Shown piece after piece: positions 34,727-44,112 of a stretch of DNA of 64,000 bases. The notes below the pieces were generated by a model. That model did not search any database, was not told where the DNA came from, and worked only from the letters and a program-made list of their open reading frames with translations. The stretch comes from an uncultured Flavobacteriaceae bacterium (lineage in GTDB: Bacteria > Bacteroidota > Bacteroidia > Flavobacteriales > Flavobacteriaceae). The stretch is from positions 310,001-374,000 of the forward strand of contig CANNGA010000002.1 in the NCBI GenBank assembly GCA_947504035.1, given 5' to 3'. Every line of letters starts with the position of its first letter. Positions within the stretch are counted from its first letter, which is position 1. Made by a program: the position numbers and the translations under genes.

Positions 34727-35341
34727 ATGTATACCCGATTCTTTAAACCTTTTTTTGATATATCTGTAGCTTCTGTGGCTTTAGTACTCCTATTCCCTGT
34801 TTTTAGTATTGTTACGATATGTTTATGGTTTTTAAATGATAAAGCGCCTTTTTTTACTCAAAAACGACCTGGTAAAAATGAAAAAATATTTAGTATTTTA
34901 AAGTTTAAAACCATGGATAATAAGACCGACGCCTCTGGAAAACTATTACCAGATGCCGAACGGCTTACTTTTATTGGTAAAATTATAAGAAAAACGTCTT
35001 TAGACGAATTGCCACAGCTTATAAATATTATAAAAGGCGACATGAGTTTTATTGGGCCTAGACCATTATTAATACGTTATTTGCCTTATTATACCGAGGC
35101 AGAACGCGTACGCCATGCGATAAAGCCAGGCATTACAGGCCTGGCACAGGTCTCAGGAAGAAACATGTTAAACTGGGACGATAGACTTAAAAAAGATATA
35201 GAGTATCATGACACGATGAGTTTTATGTTAGATGTCAGCATTTTTTTTAAAACCATAAAAAATGTTTTAACATCTAAAGATATCGCCGTTGATCCTAATG
35301 CAGTAATTAAAGACTTAGATGAAATCAGATCCAAACCTTAA
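34727..35341 (+). CDS. undecaprenyl-phosphate sugar phosphotransferase, PglC/WcaJ type (copy 1)
   Basis: The protein has 204 residues. A re-entrant/transmembrane N-terminal helix (VASVALVLLFPVFSIVTI), then QKRPGKNEKIFSILKFKTM, the catalytic KTSLDELPQL (Asp-Glu), GDMSFIGPRPLLIRYLPYY and ITGLAQVSGRN. It is a monotopic enzyme that starts glycan assembly on the lipid carrier. The start of the formyltransferase gene overlaps its 3' end by 23 bp. Confidence 0.93.
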   Translation: MYTRFFKPFFDISVASVALVLLFPVFSIVTICLWFLNDKAPFFTQKRPGKNEKIFSILKFKTMDNKTDASGKLLPDAERLTFIGKIIRKTSLDELPQLINIIKGDMSFIGPRPLLIRYLPYYTEAERVRHAIKPGITGLAQVSGRNMLNWDDRLKKDIEYHDTMSFMLDVSIFFKTIKNVLTSKDIAVDPNAVIKDLDEIRSKP

Positions 35342-35924
35342 GTGGGCCATATTAGTAACAGGTTGGGGCAGAAATGCTAAAGACACCTTAAAAGCTTTTG
35401 TACACCAAAAGCTAAAGCAGTCTACCATAGCGGTAGTCATTTATGAATCTGAACCCTGTGGTGCTAAAGACTATGCTGAAAAGCATGGTATAGAAACCCT
35501 TCAAATGTTAAGACGTGATTTTTCAGATCGCACTGCATATCAAAAGCAGCTTATTCATGAAATTAATGCTAGAGCTATCGATTATGTTTTCATGCTTAAC
35601 TTTAAGTATATCATTAGAGATCATATGCTTAAAGCTTTTCCTAATAGAATCATAAATATACACCCCTCCTTATTCCCTAGCTTTTTGGCTACAAAAACAG
35701 CCATACAAGATGCGTTGGATTATGGTGTTAAAATTACAGGGGTTACCACACATATTATAGACGATAAAATAGATGAAGGCACCATTTTATGCCAACGGGC
35801 TATTAAAGTAGCTGAAGACGATACTTTCGATACCTTGTATCCTAAATTTGCAAAACAAGGTAAAAAAATCATCCTAGAAACCATAGCCGCAATAGAGGCT
35901 CGACATACCAATCAACAGGCCTAA
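35319..35924 (+). CDS. formyltransferase (PurN-like), likely sugar N-formyltransferase
   Basis: The protein has 201 residues. The formyl-transferase core has NIHPSLFPSFLATKTA (Asn and His of the catalytic triad) and GVTTHIIDDKIDEGTIL (the Asp). The length suits PurN more than the Fmt family. In a polysaccharide locus such proteins usually N-formylate an amino sugar; the alternative, purine GAR formylation, is less likely because of its neighbours. It is in an operon between two sugar transferases. Confidence 0.85.
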   Translation: MKSDPNLKWAILVTGWGRNAKDTLKAFVHQKLKQSTIAVVIYESEPCGAKDYAEKHGIETLQMLRRDFSDRTAYQKQLIHEINARAIDYVFMLNFKYIIRDHMLKAFPNRIINIHPSLFPSFLATKTAIQDALDYGVKITGVTTHIIDDKIDEGTILCQRAIKVAEDDTFDTLYPKFAKQGKKIILETIAAIEARHTNQQA

Positions 35925-36013
35925 AGCGATTATAGCGTTGTGTCTTGGCGAAGTATTGCTGCATTTTAACGCTTTCACTTTGGGAATTTAAAGAGACCAA
36001 TTACTTTTACCCC

Positions 36014-36625
36014 ATGAATTATAGAACCTTAAAACGATTTTTAGATTTTACAGCTGCTTTAGTTGCTTTAATACTACTAGCACCTATTTTCTTAACGGCA
36101 ACACTATGTCTATTAATCACGAACAGCGGCAAACCTTTTTTCTTCCAACAACGTCCTGGTAAAAACGAAAAACTGTTTCATATTATTAAGTTTAAAACCA
36201 TGAAGGATCCTAAACCAGGAGATGAATCTAACCTTCATAATTTAAGTCGCGTTACAAAAATTGGAAGCTTTATACGAAAATACTCTATAGATGAAATTCC
36301 GCAATTAATTAATGTTATTAAAGGTGATATGAGTATTGTGGGGCCAAGACCTCTTTTGGTTAATTATTTGAAACTATACAATGCTGAACAAAAAAAACGA
36401 CATAATGTAAGACCAGGCATATCAGGTTGGGCACAAGTGAAAGGAAGAAACGCTCTATCTTGGGCCGATAAGTTTGCTTATGATGTTTGGTATGTAGAAC
36501 ACCAATCTTTTGCTCTAGATGTGAAAATTATTTTACTTACTATAAAACGTGTTATTAAGCCTGAAGGTATTAATAATGCCGAAAATGAGGGGACGACAAT
36601 GCCAGAGTTTAAAGGAAATAATTAA
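36014..36625 (+). CDS. undecaprenyl-phosphate sugar phosphotransferase, PglC/WcaJ type (copy 2)
   Basis: The reading frame opens at 35945, but ATG 36014 (MNYRTLKRFLDFTAALVAL) matches the family's start; 203 residues. It has QQRPGKNEKLFHIIKFKTM, SIDEIPQLINVIKGDMSIVG and ISGWAQVKGRN. It is a close paralog of the copy at 34727. Two initiating transferases in one locus suggest two lipid-linked starts or alternative sugars. A strong terminator follows. Confidence 0.92.
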   Translation: MNYRTLKRFLDFTAALVALILLAPIFLTATLCLLITNSGKPFFFQQRPGKNEKLFHIIKFKTMKDPKPGDESNLHNLSRVTKIGSFIRKYSIDEIPQLINVIKGDMSIVGPRPLLVNYLKLYNAEQKKRHNVRPGISGWAQVKGRNALSWADKFAYDVWYVEHQSFALDVKIILLTIKRVIKPEGINNAENEGTTMPEFKGNN

Positions 36626-36662
36626 GGATTCTCCCCTATTCTTTTATTAAAAAAACAACATC

Positions 36663-36706
36663 AAACCAGCATCGTTTTAAATTTAAAACGATGCTGGTTT
36701 TTTAGA
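36663..36706 (+). terminator. terminator after the polysaccharide operon
   Basis: AAACCAGCATCGTTTTAAA pairs with its inverse TTTAAAACGATGCTGG and is followed by a T6 run. It lies 38 bp past the stop of the second sugar transferase. Confidence 0.88.
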
Positions 36707-37281
36707 AATAGACTTTTGTTAGTGCAATACAACATATTTTGTTTATCGTTTTCACAGCACAACCATCAAATAAAAATTTATACTTCCCTTTAATAGATAC
36801 AGTATAAGATCTAAACTAATAAAAAATAAATATGGCGTTATTCTATGCTGTATACGTTTACAATGCTAAAAACGCCTTTGTATAGCTGAGTACTATCTGT
36901 AAATCTTTCTTTGTTATTTATGCCATACTTTAATAGGAGCAGATCATACAGTAATGCTCTATATCTTTAATGAAAACAACTACAATATCAGTAACTCATT
37001 TTATCCTGAAATTAGATCATAAAGGGTGTTGTATTACAAATGGCTTAAAAAATTAAACGGGATTATTTCCTGTTTAACTCTAATTTTTCAGTTTGCCTAT
37101 ATATTTTATAAATCTATTATATTATAAATACGTTATTTGTTTTTTATAATTTATAGTATATTAGGCTGTGATTTTATGATTGTTAGCTGTAATCACGTTT
37201 TTTTAAGACATATGTTTTGATATGTAAGATTAAACAACTAAATTAACTAGAAAAACAATCATTCAAAGCACTTTCCCCATA

Positions 37282-37342
37282 AAATACATATAAATACATG
37301 TAAATACAGGGTCGTTTTAACGACTGTAATGTACCGGTACAT
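37282..37342. promoter_or_regulatory. phased repeats and palindromes before the FemAB-like gene
   Basis: Three 10-bp tandem units (AAATACATxT) at 37282-37310 are followed by GTCGTTTTAACGAC (37311-37324) and ATGTACCGGTACAT (37329-37342), each a perfect palindrome. The last lies 38 bp before the TTG start at 37381. Helical phasing of the tandem units suggests a binding array. Confidence 0.5.
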
Positions 37343-37380
37343 GCGCCTTTATAATTAGAGTCATTGAAACGATTTATATT

Positions 37381-38409
37381 TTGAATATTATCACGGAAAA
37401 AGAGGATTGGACACATGCTTTAAAGCAGGTACCATATTATGACATATATCATACTTATGAGTATCATGAAATATCGAAAGCTACTCCTGAAGATACACCT
37501 ATACTTATTGAGTATATTGATGGGGTACATAAAATATACCTCCCTTTAATTAAAAGACACATACCAAATACTTCTTTTTTTGATGCGACGTCTGTTTATG
37601 GTTATGCAGGACCTATACACGTAAATATAGATGCTCAATTTGATACGTCTAAATTTAGTACGGCATTAACGGCTGTTTTAAAAGAAGAAAACATTATATC
37701 TGTTTTTTCACGATTAAATCCATATATACAACACCAAGAGTCTATTTTAAAGGCCTTAGGTGCTGTAAAAACACTTGGTAATATTGTAAATATAGATTTA
37801 TCAAAACCCATAGATACACAACGTACGCTGTTTTCTAAAACAACGAAACGCTATATTAATAAATGCAGAAAACTGTTTGATGTTAAAATGAGTAGTGAGA
37901 AGGCCGATATTAAAGCATTTATAGATTTGTATTATGAAAATATGGATCGTGTTAACGCTGTAGGACGCTACTATTTTACAGAAACTTACTTTTTTAATAT
38001 TATAGCACAGTTAAAAGCTAAAGTAGATATTCTTTTTGCTATCGATAAAGAGACAAAACAGATTGTTTCTGCTGCCATGATGTTTAAAACAAAAGACATT
38101 ATACACTATCATATCTCTGGTACCAAAAACGATACCTTAAACCTCTCTCCTATACGTCTGTTAATTGATGAAATGCGTATTATAGGAACTCAAGAAGGTT
38201 ATACTTATTTTAATTTAGGTGGTGGATTAGGCAATAAAGAAGACAATTTATTTAAATTTAAATCGTCCTTTTCAAAAGATTTCAAACCCTTTAAAATTTG
38301 GAAACACGTTGTAAATCCTAGCGTGTATGACGAGCTTGTCTCTGCGCATTGCAATAGAGAAGCGCTTACATCTACAGATTTTTTTCCCCTCTATAGACAC
38401 TATTCCTAA
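37381..38409 (+). CDS. FemAB-like GNAT protein (copy 1)
   Basis: The protein has 342 residues from a TTG start (NIITEKEDWTHALKQVPYYD); no ATG upstream is in frame. It has the two-GNAT FemAB fold: YGYAGPIHV, LGGGLGNKEDNLFKFKSSF. Such proteins transfer an aminoacyl group, or act as peptidoglycan-bridge-like enzymes in polysaccharide loci. A paralog is encoded at 38523 on the opposite strand. The two genes converge. Confidence 0.8.
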   Translation: MNIITEKEDWTHALKQVPYYDIYHTYEYHEISKATPEDTPILIEYIDGVHKIYLPLIKRHIPNTSFFDATSVYGYAGPIHVNIDAQFDTSKFSTALTAVLKEENIISVFSRLNPYIQHQESILKALGAVKTLGNIVNIDLSKPIDTQRTLFSKTTKRYINKCRKLFDVKMSSEKADIKAFIDLYYENMDRVNAVGRYYFTETYFFNIIAQLKAKVDILFAIDKETKQIVSAAMMFKTKDIIHYHISGTKNDTLNLSPIRLLIDEMRIIGTQEGYTYFNLGGGLGNKEDNLFKFKSSFSKDFKPFKIWKHVVNPSVYDELVSAHCNREALTSTDFFPLYRHYS

Positions 38410-38471
38410 TTAGAATTAGAAAATATTCACTTTATGGGAAGCGCTATAAAACACTAAGTTTTTAAGTAAAG

Positions 38472-38506
38472 ATATGGCGTCGTAAAATACGTTTACAACG
38501 CCATAT
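38472..38506. terminator. hairpin between convergent FemAB-like genes
   Basis: ATATGGCGT and ACGCCATAT pair over 17 nt. It lies between the stops of the converging genes; a T-run is lacking, so it is a weak bidirectional terminator candidate. Confidence 0.4.
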
Positions 38507-38522
38507 ATATTATATGCTTACT

Positions 38523-39590
38523 CTAAACCGGTTGTCTGTATTTTGGGAAATAATGTACTTCGCGTGTGTCTTTATCTAAAGATGGTGTAATATTGGCTTT
38601 AGCTACCATCTCTTTATAGACTTTAGGATCTATAACTTTACGTCCTGTATAAAAAACAACATCTTCGTCGTTAGGAAAGAAGGTTTTCTTGTATTTATAT
38701 AAGCTGTCGTTATTTTGTCTTCCTCCACCAAGAACGTAGTAGGTATGACCATTTGCTCTGGCCCATTTCATGACCTGTATTTTTAAATAATCGTTAGGAC
38801 GACAATCGAAATAATCTGATAATGTGCCTCCTAAGTAAGAAAATAACGTATGTCCAGATATAAAAATTAATTCTGCAGAAATCGGGACATCTCCTTTATA
38901 CACGTAAGCAATGGCATAGTTGTCTTTGTTTAAACGTATGATGTTTTCAAAATAATTTAACGAAAAAAAGTAAGACTGATCAGCATTTAACCGTTGCATT
39001 GTCGTTATATAGATGTCGTAAAATACTTTTACATGTTCTAAATCATCTGGTGTATTGATAATCTTTATAGAAAGGTTGTTAGAAACGGCTTTTCTATAGT
39101 TGTTACGTACCTTAGCCTTGAAGTTTCCCCATTGCAACTCCTTTTCTGAGTGAATAAAACCATTCACATTATTTAAAGTAGGCACTAGTTTCCCCGTATA
39201 AAACTGATGGTTTAAACTCAAACTAAAACGAATAAATTCGGAAACTACATCGTTAGCCTTGTACCAAGCATCTACAGCTTCCCAAAAATCTAACAAATAC
39301 GCTCTAGACATATCTTCGTTAAATAAAGGACCACTATAGCCATAAGGCGAACTCACATCATAGTAGTGTTCAAAACCTTCAACTTTTATTTTTCTAAGCA
39401 AAAACGGCATTAAAACTAAAGTTTTATCCGTATTACCATAGGTGAAATAGCAGAGTTCTTCATCTACCAATTCATCTAAGTTAATCCCTAAAATTTTGCA
39501 AAACGGATTTACTCTACTAAATGCGTCTACGCAATCAAAATATTTATAAAAATCCCCCTTTTTTTTAATCTTATTAACAACTAACTGCAT
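38523..39590 (-). CDS. FemAB-like GNAT protein (copy 2)
   Basis: The protein has 355 residues. It shares the fold and motifs of copy 1 (PYGYSGPLFNEDM, YYVLGGGRQNNDSLYKYKK). The ATG overlaps the HAD stop (TAATG). It is the last gene of a minus-strand operon running from 43721. Likely role: aminoacyl or acyl transfer to the glycan, inferred from family and context. Confidence 0.82.
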   Translation of the reverse strand: MQLVVNKIKKKGDFYKYFDCVDAFSRVNPFCKILGINLDELVDEELCYFTYGNTDKTLVLMPFLLRKIKVEGFEHYYDVSSPYGYSGPLFNEDMSRAYLLDFWEAVDAWYKANDVVSEFIRFSLSLNHQFYTGKLVPTLNNVNGFIHSEKELQWGNFKAKVRNNYRKAVSNNLSIKIINTPDDLEHVKVFYDIYITTMQRLNADQSYFFSLNYFENIIRLNKDNYAIAYVYKGDVPISAELIFISGHTLFSYLGGTLSDYFDCRPNDYLKIQVMKWARANGHTYYVLGGGRQNNDSLYKYKKTFFPNDEDVVFYTGRKVIDPKVYKEMVAKANITPSLDKDTREVHYFPKYRQPV

Positions 39591-40273
39591 TAAATGTGTT
39601 TTATAATGTTAGGAACCTCATTAAAGTGGTTAATTTTAAATTGAGGTAAAAATTGGTTTGCCAAATCAAAGCTTTGTTTATGTATATTGAGAGAAGCATC
39701 ATCTAATAAACAAATACTCGTCCAGCCTAAGTGGTTCGGGGCTATAAAATCTTTCTTGGTATTATCTCCTATATATACATAGTTTAGAGATGTCCCATAT
39801 TTCGTTTCATAAAATTTAAAATTATTAGGATTAGGTTTTTCAGAACCAAATTCTTCAGAGATTAAAATATCATCTAAATAAGCTTCTAAACCTAAAGCTT
39901 TTATTTTACTACGCTGCTGTTTACTTCTACCATCTGTAATTAAGCCAATTTTATATACATTGGCCTTTAAATACGATAGTAATGTTTTGCTTTCATTAGA
40001 AAGTTTAATATTAGGACTATGGTTGCGATACAATTGCAGCAACGTAGAAACCTCTGTATCTGATGGTTTAAATTTAAGAAGTACTGTTTCAAAAGGATTA
40101 GCGCCTTTATAATACGCTTCTACTAAAAATGTGTAGATAACACTAGCATCTACACTAACTTTAGAAGCGATATATTGAGCGATCTCCTCATAAGCAGATT
40201 TTAAAAAATCAATCTCCTTATACAGTGTATCATCTAAATCAAATACAAATACCAAATTATCTTTCATAGTCAT
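39590..40273 (-). CDS. HAD-superfamily hydrolase
   Basis: The protein has 227 residues. HAD motif I is FVFDLDDTLYKE, motif II GLITDGRS, and motif III/IV EKPNPNNF ... YIGDNTKKD. It is a phosphatase, probably on a sugar or nucleotide phosphate. The start overlaps the end of the ATP-grasp gene by 17 bp. Confidence 0.88.
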   Translation of the reverse strand: MTMKDNLVFVFDLDDTLYKEIDFLKSAYEEIAQYIASKVSVDASVIYTFLVEAYYKGANPFETVLLKFKPSDTEVSTLLQLYRNHSPNIKLSNESKTLLSYLKANVYKIGLITDGRSKQQRSKIKALGLEAYLDDILISEEFGSEKPNPNNFKFYETKYGTSLNYVYIGDNTKKDFIAPNHLGWTSICLLDDASLNIHKQSFDLANQFLPQFKINHFNEVPNIIKHI

Positions 40274-41225
40274 GCACTAGTACTTCATGGTCGTAACGCA
40301 ACATTAATAAATTCTCTTCCCAGTCTTCGAAATACTCTGGAGCAGGTACCTCTGCTAAGTATTCATTAATAAGCCATTTGGGGTAATTGGCACCTGCAAA
40401 ATATGAAAGCGGATAACCGCCACCAAATCGTGCATTAATTTCTATACCATAAATCTCTCCTGTAGTTTTATGTTTAAAGAATTGCGCTGTTAAGCAACCT
40501 ATGGCGCCTTCTATATACCCAAGTTTATCCTTAATATAAGTGACAAGAACACCTTTTTCGGTGGCACATTTGTTCACTTCACCATCTCTAACTTCAATAC
40601 GTTCTCTAGGTACGACGCATTTTAAATGGTGCGATTTATCATAATACAAATCACAAGTGTACTCTTGAAACTCATCATGATCTAGATATTCCAAAAACAT
40701 CAAATCTTCATTTTTAAAATGATATTCTGTAAGATCTTCATGTGTATTAATTAAATAGGTATCCACACTCCTACTACCATTTATCGGCTTAATAAACAGT
40801 GGTAATTTATAGTCGTATTTAGAGTATTCTTTAGCTATTTTGATACCATTATCTGTGAAGAAGGTATGGATGTCCCTTTTATTCCTGCACAAATTTACAA
40901 ATGCTTCTTCGGCCACTATAGGTATAATGCCGTGCTTTTGCAGGACATCTTTCTTTGAGGCTAAAACTTTAAGTTCTGTATCTATTGTAGGTATAACTAA
41001 TTTAATAGCATTGGCTTTGCATATATCGATTAAACAATCAATATAATTTTTTTCGCAAACCAAAGGAATATCGAAAGCGTGATCGGCTTCTTGACATGCA
41101 GCCGATAACTTTGTGTTATTATCTGTAGCCATGACTTTTCCTTCTGGAAAAATAGCTTTTAGTTCCTTTTGAAAAGCTCTAACCAAAGAAACTCTTCGTC
41201 CTGCCGATGTAATGAGTATATTCAT
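40257..41225 (-). CDS. ATP-grasp protein (carbamoyl-phosphate-synthase-like fold)
   Basis: The protein has 322 residues. It begins MNILITSAGRRVSLVRAFQK, then a pre-ATP-grasp Rossmann region (VMATDNNTKLSAA), and ATP-grasp motifs PLFIKPINGSRSVDTY and GIEINARFGGGYPLSYFAG. It ligates a carboxylate to an amine or thiol. In this locus it may make a peptide-like or amino acid conjugate of the sugar. Substrate unknown. Confidence 0.85.
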   Translation of the reverse strand: MNILITSAGRRVSLVRAFQKELKAIFPEGKVMATDNNTKLSAACQEADHAFDIPLVCEKNYIDCLIDICKANAIKLVIPTIDTELKVLASKKDVLQKHGIIPIVAEEAFVNLCRNKRDIHTFFTDNGIKIAKEYSKYDYKLPLFIKPINGSRSVDTYLINTHEDLTEYHFKNEDLMFLEYLDHDEFQEYTCDLYYDKSHHLKCVVPRERIEVRDGEVNKCATEKGVLVTYIKDKLGYIEGAIGCLTAQFFKHKTTGEIYGIEINARFGGGYPLSYFAGANYPKWLINEYLAEVPAPEYFEDWEENLLMLRYDHEVLVHDYER

Positions 41226-41302
41226 TTAGTAAATATATCTGAATTTATATATGTCGTTGTTTTTATAGACCACAAAAAAACAACATATATAAATTAAAAC
41301 TA

Positions 41303-42265
41303 TTATTTTTTTGTAAAATTATTATTATAATAACTTACAATGCACTTTGCAACGATGTTTCGTCCATGATTATTCCAATGCATATCATAAATTAAAGTTG
41401 TAGGGCGTTTAGATGCTTTTAAGTCTTCTGAAACATCCACATAATCAAAATTATAACGTTTTAAATAGTTTAAAAATATCTGAGGCGTTTTAGCAGTATC
41501 TAGCACCAAAATAAATCGATCCTTATCATAACCATACCTTGTAATTAATGTTTTAAAATTCTCTATATACTTTGCATGAGCCTCAGCCTCTATATGTTGC
41601 TTATGTTGAGTCGTAGTGCTTGTCGTTTTTTTTGCACTCAAATTTAAAATGTGACTTATAGCATTTCTAATCGGATCTAAAAGTCCGATACTTTGCGCAT
41701 AGGTTAGAATTTTAATTTTACGCAAATTTTTGTACAAAGGTGATTCTAGTTTCATACGCTCTTGTAAAACATGATATGCATCGCGATACAAATCGTTTTC
41801 AAACTTAAGGCCTAAAAACACATAGTCAATGTTATCGAAGAGGTCTTTATAAGCATGAACCAAATGCAATTCATCTGCAAAATCATAACCCGCATATCCA
41901 AACTCATAAACATTAACATCTGGTAAATGCGTTTCTATCTTATGCCCTATCGAATTGTAATAATTTTGATGAAAACCTTCTATAAACGAATCACCAACTA
42001 AGGCAAGCTCTACGGCATCTTGGGTTGGCTCAAATTCTCTATACGAATTGAAGCCCGAACTATTAATATGGTATTCAGAAAAATTTTGTCTTCTATTTCC
42101 TGTTACAGAAAACCCCGATTGATTAGGGCGCCACTTCTCTACCCCTTTTACATCGACATAACGTGATGGGTAATCTTTCGTTAAATGAAACACACGAACA
42201 TAGCCCTCTAAAGCCACCAGTGTTAGCAGTAGGTATAATCCAGATTTTAAAATAAGTGCTTTCAT
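41303..42265 (-). CDS. SGNH/GDSL-type hydrolase-like protein (AlgJ/X-like partner)
   Basis: The protein has 320 residues. An N-terminal membrane anchor (LKSGLYLLLTLVALEGYV) precedes an SGNH domain: LVGDSFIEG (Ser block I) and DMHWNNHG (catalytic Asp-His). Such proteins act in the periplasm with an MBOAT protein to move acetyl groups onto polysaccharide. The MBOAT gene is 4 bp upstream. Confidence 0.82.
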   Translation of the reverse strand: MKALILKSGLYLLLTLVALEGYVRVFHLTKDYPSRYVDVKGVEKWRPNQSGFSVTGNRRQNFSEYHINSSGFNSYREFEPTQDAVELALVGDSFIEGFHQNYYNSIGHKIETHLPDVNVYEFGYAGYDFADELHLVHAYKDLFDNIDYVFLGLKFENDLYRDAYHVLQERMKLESPLYKNLRKIKILTYAQSIGLLDPIRNAISHILNLSAKKTTSTTTQHKQHIEAEAHAKYIENFKTLITRYGYDKDRFILVLDTAKTPQIFLNYLKRYNFDYVDVSEDLKASKRPTTLIYDMHWNNHGRNIVAKCIVSYYNNNFTKK

Positions 42266-42269
42266 AAGT

Positions 42270-43721
42270 TTAAAACTGAAAATAAATAAATGAACGGTCT
42301 ATATTACTGTCATAAAATAATAACATCGCCATGATGACTATGGTATATATTATAAACCGAACTGCTTTATACTTAAATTTAAAAGGCTGTCTTTCATCTT
42401 TTCGAATGAGATACTCATAGATCACAAATACAGCTATTAAAATGTAATAATCTAACATACGATATCCTGAAGGATGTTGGTAAGGCGCATATCCTGGATT
42501 GGTAAAAAAGCAACCGATATAAGCAAAGGCATCTGAAATTGAAGGCGATCTAAAAAATATTCTAGAAAAACTAACAATAGCAAATGTTAGGAGTACCTGT
42601 CCTATTTCTAAAAACGACGGAAAAACAGAAGACTGGCCAATAACCGTATGTTTATAAATTGTATTCCGTCCCATTAGAAAGACAGGAATAAAAACCAAGG
42701 CATGGAATGCACCCCAGAAAATAAACGTCCAATTGGCACCATGCCAAAAACCACTTACCAGAAAAATAATAGCTATATTTCTAATCGATTTAAGTTTTCC
42801 TGCTCTAGAGCCCCCTAAAGGAATGTAAATATAATGTCTAAACCAAGTTGATAATGAAATATGCCAGCGTTGCCAATATTCAGCGACATTACGTGAAAAA
42901 TTAGGGAATTTAAAATTAGACATCAATTCTATGCCAAATAGCTTAGAAGTCCCTATTGCAATGTCTGTATATCCACTAAAATCTCCATACACTTGAAAAC
43001 TAAAGAAAACAATTCCCATAAGTAATGTAGAAGCTGGATAAGTACTATAGTTGGCAAAAATATCGTCTACAATAGGTGCTAAAGCATCTGCAATAACCAC
43101 TTTTTTAAAGAGTCCCCAAAGTATTAGTTTTAAACCTGAGACGCATTGCTCATAACTAAACGTGCGTTTATTTAAAATTTGTGAAAGTAGATTAGAAGCC
43201 CTTTCTATAGGCCCTGCTACCAATTGAGGAAAGAAGCTTACAAAAGCCGCAAACCCTAGAAAATCTGTAGTTGGTTTTAAGCGTTTATAATAAATATCGA
43301 AGGCATAAGACATGGTTTGAAACGTATAAAATGAAATACCAACAGGCAATAGTATACGTAGCGTCCATTTGCTTTTTATGTCATAACCCAATAGCGCACA
43401 AGCATCTACCCAAGACGCAATAAAGAAATTAAAATATTTAAAGAATGCCAATAAACCTACATTAAAAACAATACTACACCAAAGCCATTGCTTTCTTGTT
43501 TTCGCATTAGAGTGTTTCTCTATTTGTATACCAACACAATAATCTACGACGGTACTTAAAAAAATAAGACTTAAAAAGCGCCAATCCCACCAGCCATAGA
43601 AAAAGTAACTTGAAAGTAATAAGAATACGTTTTGGACTTTTAAATTTTTCTTTAATACCAACCAGTATGTTAAAAAAACAATAGGTAAAAAAATAAAGAA
43701 TCCTAAAGAGTTAAATACCAT
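42270..43721 (-). CDS. MBOAT-family O-acyltransferase (AlgI-like)
   Basis: The protein has 483 residues and about 10 or more membrane segments. Catalytic His regions: NVAEYWQRWHISLSTWFRHY and GFWHGANWTFIFWG; conserved FFPQLVAGPIERA. It supplies acetyl from the cytoplasm to the periplasmic SGNH partner. It is first in the minus-strand operon. Confidence 0.93.
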   Translation of the reverse strand: MVFNSLGFFIFLPIVFLTYWLVLKKNLKVQNVFLLLSSYFFYGWWDWRFLSLIFLSTVVDYCVGIQIEKHSNAKTRKQWLWCSIVFNVGLLAFFKYFNFFIASWVDACALLGYDIKSKWTLRILLPVGISFYTFQTMSYAFDIYYKRLKPTTDFLGFAAFVSFFPQLVAGPIERASNLLSQILNKRTFSYEQCVSGLKLILWGLFKKVVIADALAPIVDDIFANYSTYPASTLLMGIVFFSFQVYGDFSGYTDIAIGTSKLFGIELMSNFKFPNFSRNVAEYWQRWHISLSTWFRHYIYIPLGGSRAGKLKSIRNIAIIFLVSGFWHGANWTFIFWGAFHALVFIPVFLMGRNTIYKHTVIGQSSVFPSFLEIGQVLLTFAIVSFSRIFFRSPSISDAFAYIGCFFTNPGYAPYQHPSGYRMLDYYILIAVFVIYEYLIRKDERQPFKFKYKAVRFIIYTIVIMAMLLFYDSNIDRSFIYFQF

Positions 43722-43910
43722 ACGATACTGAGAGCTGGTTTACGAAATCGTTTAAATATGGTATAAATATCTTTTAACGAAATAAGTAAATCAAAAATTT
43801 TCTATGAAAGACCTAATAATTACCATATATAGACATCTATGGGTATTTATAGGGGCTAAAAAACGGAAAATTAAACTCATTTCACACATTAGAATTTGGT
43901 TATGAGACTG

Positions 43911-43940
43911 TAAGACACACTATCGCATTAGTGTGTCTTA
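43911..43940. terminator. 11-bp hairpin
   Basis: TAAGACACACT pairs with AGTGTGTCTTA over an 8-nt loop. No gene ends next to it, and there is no long T-run. Its role is unclear. Confidence 0.35.
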
Positions 43941-44061
43941 ATATCTGCATAGTACTATGTGTAAATTAAAACATACAGTTCTTTATGGCAGATCGCAGGT
44001 CAGGTGTAATACATATTCTAATGCATAAAGCGGTCTCAATCGTGTAATATACAAGCCATAA

Positions 44062-44089
44062 AAAAAGCACCTATATAAAGGTGCTTTTT
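44062..44089 (-). terminator. terminator of the Lrp gene
   Basis: AAAAAGCACCT pairs with AGGTGCTTTTT over a 6-nt loop. On the minus strand it ends in a U-run 24 bp past the Lrp stop. Confidence 0.85.
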
Positions 44090-44112
44090 AATAATGTATT
44101 GTAATTCGCGTT

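Larger units (their letters stand above)
36626..37380. other. gene-free 755-bp region upstream of the first FemAB-like gene
   Basis: Apart from the terminator, it holds no gene or recognisable remnant. Bases 37170-37200 contain a GTGATT/AATCAC inverted pair. The last 100 bp hold tandem repeats and two palindromes, listed next. Confidence 0.5.
43722..44112. other. gene-free region between the polysaccharide locus and Lrp gene
   Basis: This 391-bp interval holds no gene. It contains a perfect hairpin at 43911-43940 and the Lrp terminator at 44062-44089. Confidence 0.6.

Noticed and set aside
35319-35924. Assignment as purN
   Set aside because: The catalytic motif alone cannot separate PurN from sugar formyltransferases, and the gene is within a polysaccharide operon.
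37165-37200. GTGATT/AATCAC pair as a riboswitch or terminator
   Set aside because: The stem is only 6 bp and no T-run or conserved leader follows.
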